Shown here: piece after piece, positions 55,862 to 64,000 of the stretch
Position numbering within the stretch: the first letter of the stretch is position 1
Layout of the letters: each line of letters starts with the position of its first letter
Assembly: GCF_015644665.1 (NCBI RefSeq)
Contig: NZ_JADOBQ010000003.1
Span: 310,001-374,000 of the forward strand
Direction: 5' to 3'
Source: Roseobacter sp. MH60115
GTDB lineage: Bacteria; Pseudomonadota; Alphaproteobacteria; Rhodobacterales; Rhodobacteraceae
DNA length: 64,000 bases
Program-made: the position numbers and the translations under genes
The notes under the pieces: generated by a model
What the model was told of the DNA's origin: nothing
Seen by the model: the letters and a program-made list of their open reading frames with translations, nothing else
The model's database searches: none

Positions 55862-57184
55862 CTACCGGGTGACCTGATGATAGCGGCGCAATACCGCCTC
55901 CCCACGGCTCTGGGCGCTGTCCAGCGCGGCCTGCGCGTCATTCTCACCGGACCAGACGGCCTCAAGCTCCTCGTTTATGATGCCGCGAAGCTGGTCGAGA
56001 GCGTGCAGCCGTAAACCCCTGGAATTGTCGGTCACGGCATCGGCAGAGACCTGCGCCACCGCAACCTCGCTGCCAGGGTTCGTGAGGTAAAACCCCCGCG
56101 CCCGTGCAAGCGCCACCGCACTACGCGCAATCGGCAGGAAACCGGTGTTTTGATGCCAATTCGCCTGAACCTCCGCTGCACTCATATAGCCCAGGAAGGC
56201 GGCGGCAGCCTGATACTCCACCTCCGTCTGCCCCGCCATCACCCAGATAGACGCGCCACCGACAATCGAATTGCGGGGTGTCTCCGTCAGCGCCGCCCAA
56301 TAGGGCAAGGGGCGCACATCCAGGTCGAAATCCGCATGCACGCGGATCGACATATAGGCGGCCGAGCTTTCGGTCAAAAGCGCGCATTCTCCGGCCCGAA
56401 ACCTGGCACCGGCGGCGTTGCGCCGCCCTGAGTAGATGAATTTGCCTTCCTGCGCCCAAGCGCCCAACGCGTCGATATGCGCAACCTGCGCGGCGCCGTT
56501 CAGCACAAGAGCGGCCTCGGCATCACCAAATCCGTTCGCGGATGTAGCAAAGGGCACGTCGTGATAAGCGGAGAAATTCTCCAGATGGATCCAACTGGGC
56601 CAGGTCGTGGTCAATGGGCAGTCATTCCCTGCGGCCCTTAGGAGACCCAGCACCTCGTCTACCTGCTCCCATGTGCTGAGATCGACCTCAGGATCAATGC
56701 CCGCGGCAGTCAGCGCGTCGCGGTTGACCCACAAAACGGGTGTCGACGTGTTGAACGGCAAAGAGAGTATCCGGCCATCACCCTGGGAGAATGAGCCTCT
56801 GATCCCCGGGAGAAACGCGTCGCCGGTAAAGTCAGGATCCTGCAGGGCCATGACCTCGTGTAGAGGTTTGAACGCGCGTGGTGTCGACACCATCCCGGCG
56901 GTTGCAACATCGTGGACCATCAAGAGACTGGGGTGGTCCTCCGTGCCAAAGGCCTCAATCCCGGCACGAAACGTCTCCGCATAGTCTCCCTTGCGGGTGG
57001 CGACGACAACCACATCGTCTTGTGACGCATTGAACGCGTCGACCTGTGTCGACAAAAGCTCCGCCAGCCCGCCCGAAAACGCGTGCCAAAAAGTGATCTC
57101 CGTCTGCGCGGCGACCGGAGAGATCGTCGACCAGAAAAAGGCTGCGGCCAGAATCACGCCATTGGACTTCACCGGAAACTCCAT
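55862..57184 (-). CDS. Extracellular solute-binding protein, UgpB-like, without partner genes
   Basis: A 440-residue periplasmic protein with a signal peptide (about 1-26, cleavage after PVAA). The mature start TEITFWHAFSGGLAEL and the segments VATRKGDYAETF and VHDVATAGM follow the pattern of the glycerol-3-phosphate binding protein UgpB (family 1 binding proteins). No permease or ATPase genes are adjacent, so it either serves a remote ABC transporter or is an orphan. The substrate is not settled. Confidence 0.82.
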   Translation of the reverse strand: MEFPVKSNGVILAAAFFWSTISPVAAQTEITFWHAFSGGLAELLSTQVDAFNASQDDVVVVATRKGDYAETFRAGIEAFGTEDHPSLLMVHDVATAGMVSTPRAFKPLHEVMALQDPDFTGDAFLPGIRGSFSQGDGRILSLPFNTSTPVLWVNRDALTAAGIDPEVDLSTWEQVDEVLGLLRAAGNDCPLTTTWPSWIHLENFSAYHDVPFATSANGFGDAEAALVLNGAAQVAHIDALGAWAQEGKFIYSGRRNAAGARFRAGECALLTESSAAYMSIRVHADFDLDVRPLPYWAALTETPRNSIVGGASIWVMAGQTEVEYQAAAAFLGYMSAAEVQANWHQNTGFLPIARSAVALARARGFYLTNPGSEVAVAQVSADAVTDNSRGLRLHALDQLRGIINEELEAVWSGENDAQAALDSAQSRGEAVLRRYHQVTR

Positions 57185-57445
57185 GTCAGGTCACCATCGC
57201 CGCCACACGCGCGGCGGATATCCCAGTGATCGTATAACGGGAAGTTTGAGACAAGGTTTATGAAAGTGCATTTGCCACATCGGTGCGCTCCCACTCTTCC
57301 GACGTCACCCCATAAAATGCAGGGTGATCCCGTGCGATCACAGGCCGCGTAGAACCCGCAGACCCGGTGATCGGTTCGATTGCCGCACTCCCCGACTGAT
57401 CGAAGATGCGATGTTACTGTGGCACAACAACGTCTCGCGACGCTT

Positions 57446-57790
57446 TCAGTTGATGGGAAACTGCACCAGACACTGATTGGCGTAGCGCCGGAAATCATCA
57501 AGTGTTTCGATGACATCACGCCGGTCACGCACGATGCGAAGCGCCGCCTTTTTCTGTCGCCATGTACCGCTGACATGGTCAACGAGGATGCGGACGGTGA
57601 TGTCCAGCATCACGTCTTTCTCCAACTGACCGATCCCGCCCGACGATTCCAGCGCCACCGCTGTGAAGGCAAGCGTATTGGCACAGCGCAAGGCGGCGGC
57701 CTCTTCGCCGGCATAGGTTTTCTGCCCTGCCGCCAGGGGTCCGGCACAGATCACCAGCGCCAGCGCGCCAAGGCCACGCCGCAGCCTCAA
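57446..57790 (-). CDS. Small secreted protein of unknown function
   Basis: A 114-residue protein with a signal peptide (about 1-21, LALVICAGPLAAG) and two cysteines in the mature part (CANTL, NQCLVQF) that could form a disulfide. The start is a TTG that overlaps the stop of the Lrp-like gene (TTGA), suggesting coupled translation. Family not recognised. Confidence 0.6.
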   Translation of the reverse strand: MRLRRGLGALALVICAGPLAAGQKTYAGEEAAALRCANTLAFTAVALESSGGIGQLEKDVMLDITVRILVDHVSGTWRQKKAALRIVRDRRDVIETLDDFRRYANQCLVQFPIN

Positions 57791-58026
57791 AATACCTTGA
57801 ACGTCATCGTCGTCAACGACCGCTCAATCCCTTTGATGTCCAGCAGATGATCATTGATGTATTTGCCCACATCTTCGTCCTTGGGGATGTAGAGTTTCAT
57901 CAGCAGGTCGAAATCGCCGCTGGTCGAATACAGCTCAGAATGGATTTCGCGCAGGGCGATCTCCTCCGCCACCCGGTAGGTCGTGCCCGGTGTGCAGCGG
58001 ATCTGGATAAAGACGCATGTGGCCAT
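57787..58026 (-). CDS. Stand-alone Lrp/AsnC ligand-binding domain protein
   Basis: A 79-residue protein that is only the RAM (effector-binding) domain of Lrp/AsnC regulators: [19 protein letters not shown], then [17 protein letters not shown] and a final strand LTTMTFKVF. There is no DNA-binding part. AGGAG five bases before the ATG supports this start. Such proteins form multimers and may bind amino acids; the gene is divergent from hisB, so a link to amino-acid metabolism is possible. Confidence 0.85.
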   Translation of the reverse strand: MATCVFIQIRCTPGTTYRVAEEIALREIHSELYSTSGDFDLLMKLYIPKDEDVGKYINDHLLDIKGIERSLTTMTFKVF

Positions 58027-58165
58027 GAATGCTCCTGATTGGGCGGTTCGCCTCGGCCCCAAGCTGACATATACGGCACGGGCGCTGCAATCCCGAATGT
58101 CACATCTTGGCGCGGACCCGCAGGCTGCTATAAGGGCGCGCACTCACTTCGGCCCGGAGGCCCCT

Positions 58166-58753
58166 ATGCGCAGCCACACCCTCACCCGTTCCACCGCGGA
58201 GACGGAGATCACCGTGACCCTCGATCTGGATGGCACAGGCTCTTACGACAATCAGACCGGTGTTGGATTTTTCGATCATATGCTGGACCAGCTGGCGCGC
58301 CACTCGCTGATTGACATGACCGTGCGGGCACAGGGCGATCTGCACATCGACGACCACCACACGGTGGAGGACACCGGCATCGCCATCGGTCAGGCGCTGG
58401 CCACCGCGCTTGGCGACAAACGGGGCATTCGCCGGTATGGCGCTTGCCTTCTGCCGATGGATGACGCGCTGGTGCGCGCGGCGCTGGATCTGTCGGGGCG
58501 GCCTTTTCTGATCTGGAACGTGGATCTGCCCACCGCCAAGATCGGCACCTTTGACACTGAATTGGTGCGCGAATTCTTTCAGGCGCTCAGCACTCATGGG
58601 GGCATCACGCTGCACGTGGATATGCTGCACGGGCTCAACAGCCACCACATCGCCGAGGCCGCGTTCAAATCCGTCGCCCGCGCGCTGCGCGACGCGGTGG
58701 AGGTTGATCCGCGTAAAGCGGATGCGATCCCTTCCACCAAAGGTGCGCTCTGA
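58166..58753 (+). CDS. hisB: Imidazoleglycerol-phosphate dehydratase
   Basis: A 195-residue manganese enzyme of histidine synthesis. The metal-binding motifs [20 protein letters not shown] and [19 protein letters not shown] near the start and [14 protein letters not shown] near the end are intact. ATG 58166 follows GGAGG by five bases; the upstream extension of the frame is discarded. It is the monofunctional type and first of the his genes here. Confidence 0.96.
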   Translation: MRSHTLTRSTAETEITVTLDLDGTGSYDNQTGVGFFDHMLDQLARHSLIDMTVRAQGDLHIDDHHTVEDTGIAIGQALATALGDKRGIRRYGACLLPMDDALVRAALDLSGRPFLIWNVDLPTAKIGTFDTELVREFFQALSTHGGITLHVDMLHGLNSHHIAEAAFKSVARALRDAVEVDPRKADAIPSTKGAL

Positions 58754-58754
58754 C

Positions 58755-59393
58755 GTGTTGACGGCGATTATTGACTATGAAAGCGGCAACCTGCATTCGG
58801 CGCAAAAGGCGTTCGAGCGCATGGCACGCGAAACCGATGGCGGCGAGATTGTCGTGACCGGCGATGCCGATGTTGTGGCCCGCGCCGACCGGATCGTGCT
58901 GCCCGGGGATGGTGCTTTTCCGGCCTGCATGGCAGAGTTGAAAGGTCATTCCGGCCTCTATTCGGCGATGGTCGAAGCGGTGGAGACCAAGGGGCGCCCT
59001 TTCATGGGGATCTGCGTTGGCATGCAGCTGATGGCCAGCTGGGGGCGCGAATACACCGATACCGAAGGGTTGGACTGGATCGCGGGCGAGGTGCGCAAGA
59101 TCGAACCGTCAGACCCCGCGCTCAAGGTGCCGCATATGGGCTGGAACGATCTGGTGCTGGACGGCGCGCATCCGGTCTTTGACGGCATCAAGAGCGGGGA
59201 TCACGCGTATTTCGTGCACAGCTATCACATGGATGTCACGCGACCGGACGAGCGCTTGGCCCATGTGGAGTATGGTGGCGACGTCACGGCGGTGATCGGC
59301 ACTGGCACGATGATCGGCCTGCAGTTCCATCCGGAGAAAAGCCAGGCTGCGGGTTTGCGCATGATCGGGAACTTCCTCACCTGGCGCCCCTAA
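58755..59393 (+). CDS. hisH: Imidazole glycerol phosphate synthase, glutaminase subunit
   Basis: A 212-residue class I glutamine amidotransferase that feeds ammonia to HisF. The start is GTG 58755, one base after the hisB stop. The catalytic cysteine C87 is in GICVGMQL, the histidine and glutamate in LQFHPEKSQ (about 192 and 194). Its partner hisF lies 2.4 kb downstream, beyond hisA. Confidence 0.96.
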   Translation: MLTAIIDYESGNLHSAQKAFERMARETDGGEIVVTGDADVVARADRIVLPGDGAFPACMAELKGHSGLYSAMVEAVETKGRPFMGICVGMQLMASWGREYTDTEGLDWIAGEVRKIEPSDPALKVPHMGWNDLVLDGAHPVFDGIKSGDHAYFVHSYHMDVTRPDERLAHVEYGGDVTAVIGTGTMIGLQFHPEKSQAAGLRMIGNFLTWRP

Positions 59394-59426
59394 GCGGACC
59401 GACCGAGTGTTGCATGGGATGGGCAT

Positions 59427-59445
59427 CCGCGCGCTGCCCGCGCGG
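59427..59445. terminator. GC-rich hairpin between convergent genes
   Basis: CCGCGCG-CTGCC-CGCGCGG is a perfect seven-pair stem between the hisH stop and the stop of the convergent hypothetical gene. No T tract is present on either side, so a shared terminator is only possible. Confidence 0.35.
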
Positions 59446-59448
59446 GTG

Positions 59449-59922
59449 TCACTCCTGATACTGGCTCGCGACCACGATTGGCGGCGAGCCGAAAGAGACC
59501 GTGTTGCCCTCATTGTCCAGCACCGACCAGCGTGCCGCAAAAAGGTAATAGCTGCGGGTTTCCCACCCGGCCTGGTCACGCTTGAAGCGCGGCCGCCACG
59601 CGCCTTCGATCAGAACCGGCAGTCGAATGTGGTCGGTATCCGGCTCTCGCGCGCCGCTTGCCGCCGCCTTTTTGACGGCCTGGGTCATCATGGCGCGCAA
59701 TCGCGCCTCCAACGGGCCGACCTCCTTCACCCGCCTGCCCGCAAAAGCCACTTCAATCTCGATCGTGCGGTTTACGAACCCGCGCACCACAAGATCGTTG
59801 CGCCCATTGCGCATCATCTGCGGCACCAGCTCGACCGAGAGCTGCCCGACCTTGTTCTTGAAGAGGCCCGAATCCTCATATTCAGGCGTCACTTCGGATG
59901 CTGGTTTGCGACGTTGCGGCAT
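59449..59922 (-). CDS. Conserved hypothetical protein between hisH and hisA
   Basis: About 157 residues, probably starting at ATG 59922 (MPQRRKPASE). It is soluble, with alternating charged and hydrophobic strands (LSVELVPQMMRNGRNDLVV, IEIEVAFAGRRV) and an alanine-rich helix. No motif that I can name. The longer frame to 59973 has a cysteine-containing extension without support from a ribosome binding site. Confidence 0.6.
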   Translation of the reverse strand: MPQRRKPASEVTPEYEDSGLFKNKVGQLSVELVPQMMRNGRNDLVVRGFVNRTIEIEVAFAGRRVKEVGPLEARLRAMMTQAVKKAAASGAREPDTDHIRLPVLIEGAWRPRFKRDQAGWETRSYYLFAARWSVLDNEGNTVSFGSPPIVVASQYQE

Positions 59923-60093
59923 GGATCGGCCTGGTACGAGTTCCCACGAAAAACACCCTGCCCCCGATGGCAAGGGGGCAGAGAAGTCTCATCGTTTTAA
60001 GCCATCACCCGTTAATGAAGCGTTGAACCACGCGGGTTTGTCACGGCAAGCCGAGGTCGCTTGTGCGCCCCCGCCCAGGCCTGACGCGCGGGC

Positions 60094-60480
60094 CTATTTT
60101 ACCCGCGACCACGTCTGCTTGGAGCAGATCAACCCACCGGCCACACAGCCCGACAGAAGCATGCTGTCGCCCTGCAGCGCGATTTTTCCGATGTAGACCT
60201 TGTCGTTGGACGGGCGCCAGACCTTGCCCTTGTATTTACCGCCGCCGTCCGCCGCCATGTCGATCACCAGCGTCTTGCCGATATTGTTGGAGGCATATTC
60301 GCCGGTCGCATTGAACGTCCGCTGGATCGTGCCGCAGTAATTCGGCCCACAGGGCGCCATTTCGACCAGCGCATAGGCACCGTCGTCCGGCTCGGTCTGC
60401 CAGATGCCTTCGATGGGGTCGGCCAGCGCCACACCGCCAAAGGCCGCGCAGGCAAGTGCTGCTGTCATCAGTTTCTTCAT
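60094..60480 (-). CDS. DUF2147 domain secreted protein
   Basis: A 128-residue protein with a signal peptide (about 1-20, ending GGVALA) and a DUF2147 domain ([56 protein letters not shown]). DUF2147 proteins are periplasmic and of unknown role. GGAGG precedes the ATG. It is divergent from hisA. Confidence 0.88.
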   Translation of the reverse strand: MKKLMTAALACAAFGGVALADPIEGIWQTEPDDGAYALVEMAPCGPNYCGTIQRTFNATGEYASNNIGKTLVIDMAADGGGKYKGKVWRPSNDKVYIGKIALQGDSMLLSGCVAGGLICSKQTWSRVK

Positions 60481-60617
60481 GTTGTCCTCCCTTTTGCGCA
60501 GCAGTCTCTGCGTTTGGGGACGCTCTGTGCAAGCATGACCCTGCGTCGCGTTGCAAACCCCGGCCAAAGCGTGCAAGAGACGGTCTGCAACATACCCCGA
60601 TATCAAGGACCCTTGCC

Positions 60618-61340
60618 ATGATCCTTTACCCCGCGATTGACCTCAAGGACGGTCAGGCCGTGCGCCTTCTCCACGGGGACATGGATAAATCCACCGTCTT
60701 CAACGATGACCCGACGGCCCAGGCACTGGACTTCGTCGCCGCAGGCTGCGAGTGGCTGCATCTGGTTGATCTCAATGGCGCTTTTGCAGGAGCGCCTGTG
60801 AATGCCGCCCCGGTCGAGGCGATCCTCAAGAGCTGCACCATTCCCGTGCAACTGGGCGGCGGCATCCGCGACATGGCCACCATCGAATCCTGGCTTGAAA
60901 AAGGCCTCACCCGTGTGATCCTCGGCACTGTTGCCGTCGAAAACCCCGATCTGGTGCGCGAAGCGGCACGTACCTTCCCCGGCCATGTGGCGGTGGGTAT
61001 CGATGCGCGCAACGGGTTTGTCGCCACCAAGGGTTGGGCCGAGGAAACGGACGTCCGGGTGACCGAGCTTGCGAAATCCTTTGAGGACGCCGGGGTCGCG
61101 GCCATCATCTACACCGACATTCTGCGCGACGGCGCGATGAAAGGCCCCAATATCGAAGCTACCGCGGCGCTCGCCCGGGCGGTGTCGATCCCGGTGGTCG
61201 CTTCGGGCGGTGTCTCATCGCTGGAGGACCTGATCGCCCTGCGCGATTGTGGCGCAGATCTTCAAGGCGCAATTTCCGGCCGCGCCCTCTATGATGGGGC
61301 CATCGACCTGAAAGAAGCACTTGCAGCACTGAAGGCCTGA
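60618..61340 (+). CDS. hisA: Phosphoribosylformimino-5-aminoimidazole carboxamide ribotide isomerase
   Basis: A 240-residue TIM barrel. The paired catalytic aspartates are in [14 protein letters not shown] (D8) and the second-half [15 protein letters not shown]; phosphate loops are QLGGGIRD and [12 protein letters not shown] 60618 is chosen by alignment of the start. It precedes the DUF2867 gene by five bases. Confidence 0.96.
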   Translation: MILYPAIDLKDGQAVRLLHGDMDKSTVFNDDPTAQALDFVAAGCEWLHLVDLNGAFAGAPVNAAPVEAILKSCTIPVQLGGGIRDMATIESWLEKGLTRVILGTVAVENPDLVREAARTFPGHVAVGIDARNGFVATKGWAEETDVRVTELAKSFEDAGVAAIIYTDILRDGAMKGPNIEATAALARAVSIPVVASGGVSSLEDLIALRDCGADLQGAISGRALYDGAIDLKEALAALKA

Positions 61341-61345
61341 CAAGC

Positions 61346-61834
61346 ATGATTCCAGTCGTCACCAAAACCGACTTGCCTGTGCAAAGCCGCCTGCACGCAC
61401 GGATGGCACCGGGTGACTTTCTGGATTGCTACCGGGTCGCCAGCACTCTGCCCGCGCCCTCGGCGGCCCGTATCATCGTGGATTTTCCGGGATGGGCAAA
61501 GGGTCTTGTCGCCCTGCGCAACCTGCTCACCGCGCCCTTTGGTTTAATGAAGGACGGTCCGGAGGCAGCGGAAAAAATTGGATTTTTCCCCGTTGAGCAC
61601 AGTGCCGATGACGAAGTCATCGCTGGCTTTGACGACAGGCACCTCAATTTCCGCGTCAGCGTCATGAGCGATGCCGGCCTCGTTTTTCTGGCCACCTGGG
61701 TGCATCCGCATAATCTGGGGGGGCGCCTCTACCTGCGGTCCATCCTGCCGTTTCACATCCTGATCGCCCGCAATGCGCTGGCCCGGGTTGCCCGCGCTGA
61801 ACGCGATGGCCGGTCCACCCTCCTGCCGGAATGA
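61346..61834 (+). CDS. DUF2867 protein inside the his cluster
   Basis: A 162-residue single-domain protein: [20 protein letters not shown], a helix with [40 protein letters not shown] and a hydrophobic end [21 protein letters not shown]. The family is of unknown function. It is packed between hisA and hisF (5 and 7 bases), so it is co-transcribed with them. Confidence 0.82.
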   Translation: MIPVVTKTDLPVQSRLHARMAPGDFLDCYRVASTLPAPSAARIIVDFPGWAKGLVALRNLLTAPFGLMKDGPEAAEKIGFFPVEHSADDEVIAGFDDRHLNFRVSVMSDAGLVFLATWVHPHNLGGRLYLRSILPFHILIARNALARVARAERDGRSTLLPE

Positions 61835-61841
61835 GTGCCAC

Positions 61842-62603
61842 ATGCTGAAAACCCGTATCATCCCCTGCCTGGATGTCGCCGAAGGGCGTGTCGTGAAAGG
61901 CGTGAATTTTGTCGATCTGCGCGATGCGGGCGACCCGGTGGATGCGGCCATTGCCTATGACGCGGCGGGGGCGGACGAGCTTTGTTTCCTCGACATCACT
62001 GCCACCCACGAAAATCGCGGCACGATGTTCGACGTGGTCAGCCGGACGGCCGAGCACTGCTATATCCCGCTGACGGTGGGCGGCGGTGTGCGTACCTCGG
62101 CCGATGTGCGCGCCTTGCTGCTGGCGGGCGCCGACAAGGTATCGTTCAATTCCGCCGCCGTGGCCAACCCCGATGTGGTAGCGGATGCAGCGAACCAGTT
62201 CGGCAGCCAATGCATCGTGGTGGCCATCGACGCCAAAACCGTCAGCCCCGGCAAATGGGAGATTTTCACCCACGGTGGCCGCAAGCCAACCGGCATCGAC
62301 GCCGTCGCATTCGCCCGGACCGTGGCGGCAAAGGGCGCGGGGGAAATCCTGCTGACCTCGATGGACCGGGACGGCACGCGCGCCGGGTTCAACCTGCCGC
62401 TGACCCGCGCCATTTCCAATGCAGTAGCGGTGCCGGTGATCGCCTCGGGCGGTGTGGGCACGTTGGATCACCTGGTGGACGGGGTCACCGAAGGCGGGGC
62501 CTCTGCGGTGCTGGCCGCGTCGATCTTTCACTTTGGCGACTATACCATCGCCGAGGCCAAGGCGCATATGGCCGCTGCGGGCATTCCCATGAGGCTGACA
62601 TGA
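61842..62603 (+). CDS. hisF: Imidazole glycerol phosphate synthase, cyclase subunit
   Basis: A 253-residue TIM barrel producing imidazole glycerol phosphate and AICAR with ammonia from HisH. Catalytic aspartates are in [15 protein letters not shown] and [15 protein letters not shown]; phosphate loops VGGGVR and IASGGVG. Its stop overlaps the hisE start as ATGA. Confidence 0.97.
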   Translation: MLKTRIIPCLDVAEGRVVKGVNFVDLRDAGDPVDAAIAYDAAGADELCFLDITATHENRGTMFDVVSRTAEHCYIPLTVGGGVRTSADVRALLLAGADKVSFNSAAVANPDVVADAANQFGSQCIVVAIDAKTVSPGKWEIFTHGGRKPTGIDAVAFARTVAAKGAGEILLTSMDRDGTRAGFNLPLTRAISNAVAVPVIASGGVGTLDHLVDGVTEGGASAVLAASIFHFGDYTIAEAKAHMAAAGIPMRLT

Positions 62604-62908
62604 CCCTAGACGACCTGTTCCAAACCATCGAAGCCCGCAAATCGGCGGACCCGGACAGCAGCTGGACGGCACAACTCCTTGCGAAGGGCCCGGAGAAATG
62701 CGCCGAGAAATTCGGCGAAGAGGCGATAGAGGCGATCATCGAGGCGGTGAAGGGCGACAAGGAGCGTCTGACCTCAGAGGCGGCAGACGTGCTCTACCAC
62801 CTGCTTGTGATGCTGGCCGCCTCGGACGTGACGCTGGATGAGGTACTGCGCGAGCTTGACCGCCGTCAGGGCCAATCCGGTCTGGCGGAGAAAGCGGCAC
62901 GCTCCTAG
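62600..62908 (+). CDS. hisE: Phosphoribosyl-ATP pyrophosphatase
   Basis: A 102-residue all-helical MazG-like enzyme. The acidic metal-binding helices are visible: [18 protein letters not shown] and [14 protein letters not shown]. It is the separate HisE type, not fused to HisI. The stop codon overlaps the convergent CoA-binding gene by four bases. Confidence 0.95.
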   Translation: MTLDDLFQTIEARKSADPDSSWTAQLLAKGPEKCAEKFGEEAIEAIIEAVKGDKERLTSEAADVLYHLLVMLAASDVTLDEVLRELDRRQGQSGLAEKAARS

Positions 62909-63372
62909 AGCCGTGATGAGACGATCCCGGTGGCAAACCCACCCATGCGCAACTCTCCGAACAGGCGCTGATATTCGATCTTGGGGCAGCGGTTCTGGAT
63001 CACCGTGACGCCGCGCGCTTCTGCCCGTGCAGCGGCATCGGCGTGTTCCACCCCAATTTGCATCCAGATCGTCTGAAGCTTTGGAAAGTGCGCCAGAGCT
63101 TCATCGACAATTGGCGGCACGGCGTCCGACCGGCGAAAGATATCGACCATATCCACATCACCCTCGATGTCGGACAGCGCGCCCTGCACCCTTTGCCCCA
63201 AGAGCACCTCACCCGCGTGACGCGGATTGACGGGCACCACCTGAAACCCCTTCAGGGACAGATACCGCGCCACGTAATAGCTGGGCCGCACCGGGTTCAT
63301 CGACACGCCCACTACCGCAATACGGCGCGTGCGGGTCAGAATTTCCTTAAGCTGGGCGTCCGAATAGGTCAT
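62905..63372 (-). CDS. CoA-binding domain protein (YccU-like)
   Basis: A 155-residue Rossmann-type protein: TRRIAVVGVSMNPVRPSYYVARYL (nucleotide loop), VVPVNPRHAGEVLLG, VDMVDIFRRSDAVPPIVDEAL, IWMQIGVEHADAAARAEARGVTVIQNRCPKIE. It is a typical small CoA_binding_2 protein, role unknown. ATG 63372 is chosen; the longer frame begins with an unrelated stretch. Confidence 0.88.
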   Translation of the reverse strand: MTYSDAQLKEILTRTRRIAVVGVSMNPVRPSYYVARYLSLKGFQVVPVNPRHAGEVLLGQRVQGALSDIEGDVDMVDIFRRSDAVPPIVDEALAHFPKLQTIWMQIGVEHADAAARAEARGVTVIQNRCPKIEYQRLFGELRMGGFATGIVSSRL

Positions 63373-63504
63373 GCCTCTTCCTACCTGTCCCGACGCCGGA
63401 AAAAAAGAGCGCCCGATGCTATAAAGCAAGGGGCGCGCAGAGGTACGGAACGAGGGACAGTCATGAAATCAAAAAGCGTTCCGAGCTCTTTGACATGACA
63501 CTTA

Positions 63505-63528
63505 GATATGCGTGCAAACCCGCATATC
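63505..63528. repeat. Inverted repeat GATATGCG/CGCATATC
   Basis: Perfect eight-base arms around an eight-base loop, in the gap between the CoA-binding gene start and the zinc-ribbon gene end. No T tract. Could be an operator of the CoA-binding gene or a 3' stem of the zinc-ribbon gene. Confidence 0.35.
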
Positions 63529-63591
63529 CAGACTGTCTCGCAAATCTGTGAACGAAACGTTAAATTTTCAGGCTGAAACCTGCCAAGATGC

Positions 63592-63906
63592 TCAATCGAA
63601 GATATCTTCGATCACATCAAAGGCCTCTTCCATCAGATGCTGCATGAAACCCTTGCGCCGCTTGTAACTCTTGCGTCGTGGTTTTTGCTTTTTCATTTTC
63701 GGGGTTTTGGCCGGTTTCGACGATTTACGCACGGCGGAGGGGCGCACAAGCTCGGTTTTCCCGGGATGCTCCTGCGGCAGGCGTTTCAACTCGTGCAGCG
63801 GTGCGCCACAGCTGGAGCACACCAGTTCGTGCCGGTCCCGCCCCAGCACGAGTGCCGCTCGCGCCCCGCAGTAGCAACATGTCGCAATCTTTGTGGAATA
63901 CCCCAT
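63592..63906 (-). CDS. Small zinc-ribbon protein with basic linker
   Basis: A 104-residue protein. Two cysteine pairs, CYCG (11-14) and CSSCG (31-35), form a zinc ribbon; a very basic stretch rich in lysine and arginine (about 61-86) and an acidic C-terminal helix (MEEAFDVIEDIFD) follow. The layout suggests nucleic-acid contact, which is inference. It is common in Rhodobacteraceae as far as I recall. Adjacent to the RNA methyltransferase gene on the same strand (23 bases). Confidence 0.7.
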   Translation of the reverse strand: MGYSTKIATCCYCGARAALVLGRDRHELVCSSCGAPLHELKRLPQEHPGKTELVRPSAVRKSSKPAKTPKMKKQKPRRKSYKRRKGFMQHLMEEAFDVIEDIFD

Positions 63907-63929
63907 TCAGCGCATCCTAACCTGGCGCG

Positions 63930-64000
63930 TCATCCAGACGCTCTGCTTGCATATAAGGCGAGCGCCGCCGCGTTCGAGACGTTGAGCGAGCCGAATTGAC
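63930..64000 (-). CDS. SpoU/TrmH-family RNA 2'-O-methyltransferase, last 23 codons
   Basis: Only the C-terminal end is inside the window: the frame reads GSLNVSNAAALALYASR and then stops. SLNVS-x-A is the motif 3 of SpoU (knotted SAM-binding) methyltransferases, such as RlmB. The rest lies beyond base 64000, so the exact member cannot be named. Confidence 0.75.
   Translation of the reverse strand, partial: QFGSLNVSNAAALALYASRASG

Noticed and set aside
57169-57582. Minus-strand frame of 137 codons overlapping the UgpB-like start
   Set aside because: Overlaps two better-supported genes and has no signal of a protein family.

Overview
The window is a chromosomal segment of an alphaproteobacterium of the Roseobacter group (Rhodobacteraceae). 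The evidence is the gene content and order: a long FtsZ with the tail IPAFLRRQ, the dcw cluster with small DUF2484-type proteins between murB and murC, a DUF1127 gene followed by CUCCUCCC hairpins, an Acs cluster with a VC_2705-type symporter, and a his cluster split by lineage-specific small genes. The DNA is GC-rich with long open frames opposite real genes; the stretches around 35.5 kb and 55.1 kb are visibly more AT-rich.

Layout. 0-8.3 kb: end of cobT, an M24 aminopeptidase P, a DUF427 protein, a ClC channel/antiporter, then recN, bamD and lpxC on the minus strand. 8.4-31 kb: the division and cell-wall (dcw) cluster, read leftward from mraZ to ftsZ: mraZ, rsmH, ftsL, ftsI, murE, murF, mraY, a TPR gene, murD, (a flavoprotein gene on the opposite strand), ftsW, murG, murC, two small membrane proteins, murB, ddl, ftsQ, ftsA, ftsZ, with a strong terminator after ftsZ. 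Most neighbours overlap or touch. About 730 bases lie upstream of mraZ and hold a long leader with a terminator hairpin (an UpsM-like sRNA candidate) and two sets of TGGGN-type repeats that could be MraZ boxes.

31.7-38.4 kb: a membrane protein, the Fe-S carrier ApbC, then a DUF1127 (CcaF1-like) gene followed by six stem-loops that each expose CUCCUCCC in the loop, the last one doubling as a Rho-independent terminator. This matches the CcsR/cuckoo stress sRNA system of Rhodobacter and is the most interesting locus here. It is followed by an orphan LuxR-type regulator with a weak HTH and by uvrD.

38.6-46.2 kb: a membrane GAF-GGDEF diguanylate cyclase, an FMN-dependent alpha-hydroxy-acid dehydrogenase, pyruvate carboxylase, a VOC protein and tRNA-Gly(GCC). 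46.4-55 kb: a minus-strand acetate module: Acs, a zinc-type adenylate kinase, a DUF4212 small subunit and VC_2705-type Na+/solute symporter, a cNMP-CBS-DUF294 nucleotidyltransferase-like protein, a membrane hypothetical and a membrane-anchored DEDDh exonuclease. Hairpins sit between the symporter and DUF294 genes, one with a UCCUCCC loop.

55-64 kb: an unassigned gap, an orphan UgpB-like binding protein, a stand-alone Lrp ligand-binding domain, and hisB-hisH-(gap)-hisA-DUF2867-hisF-hisE, then a CoA-binding protein, a zinc-ribbon protein and the last codons of a SpoU/TrmH-type RNA methyltransferase.

All calls are from reading the sequence; no database search was run.
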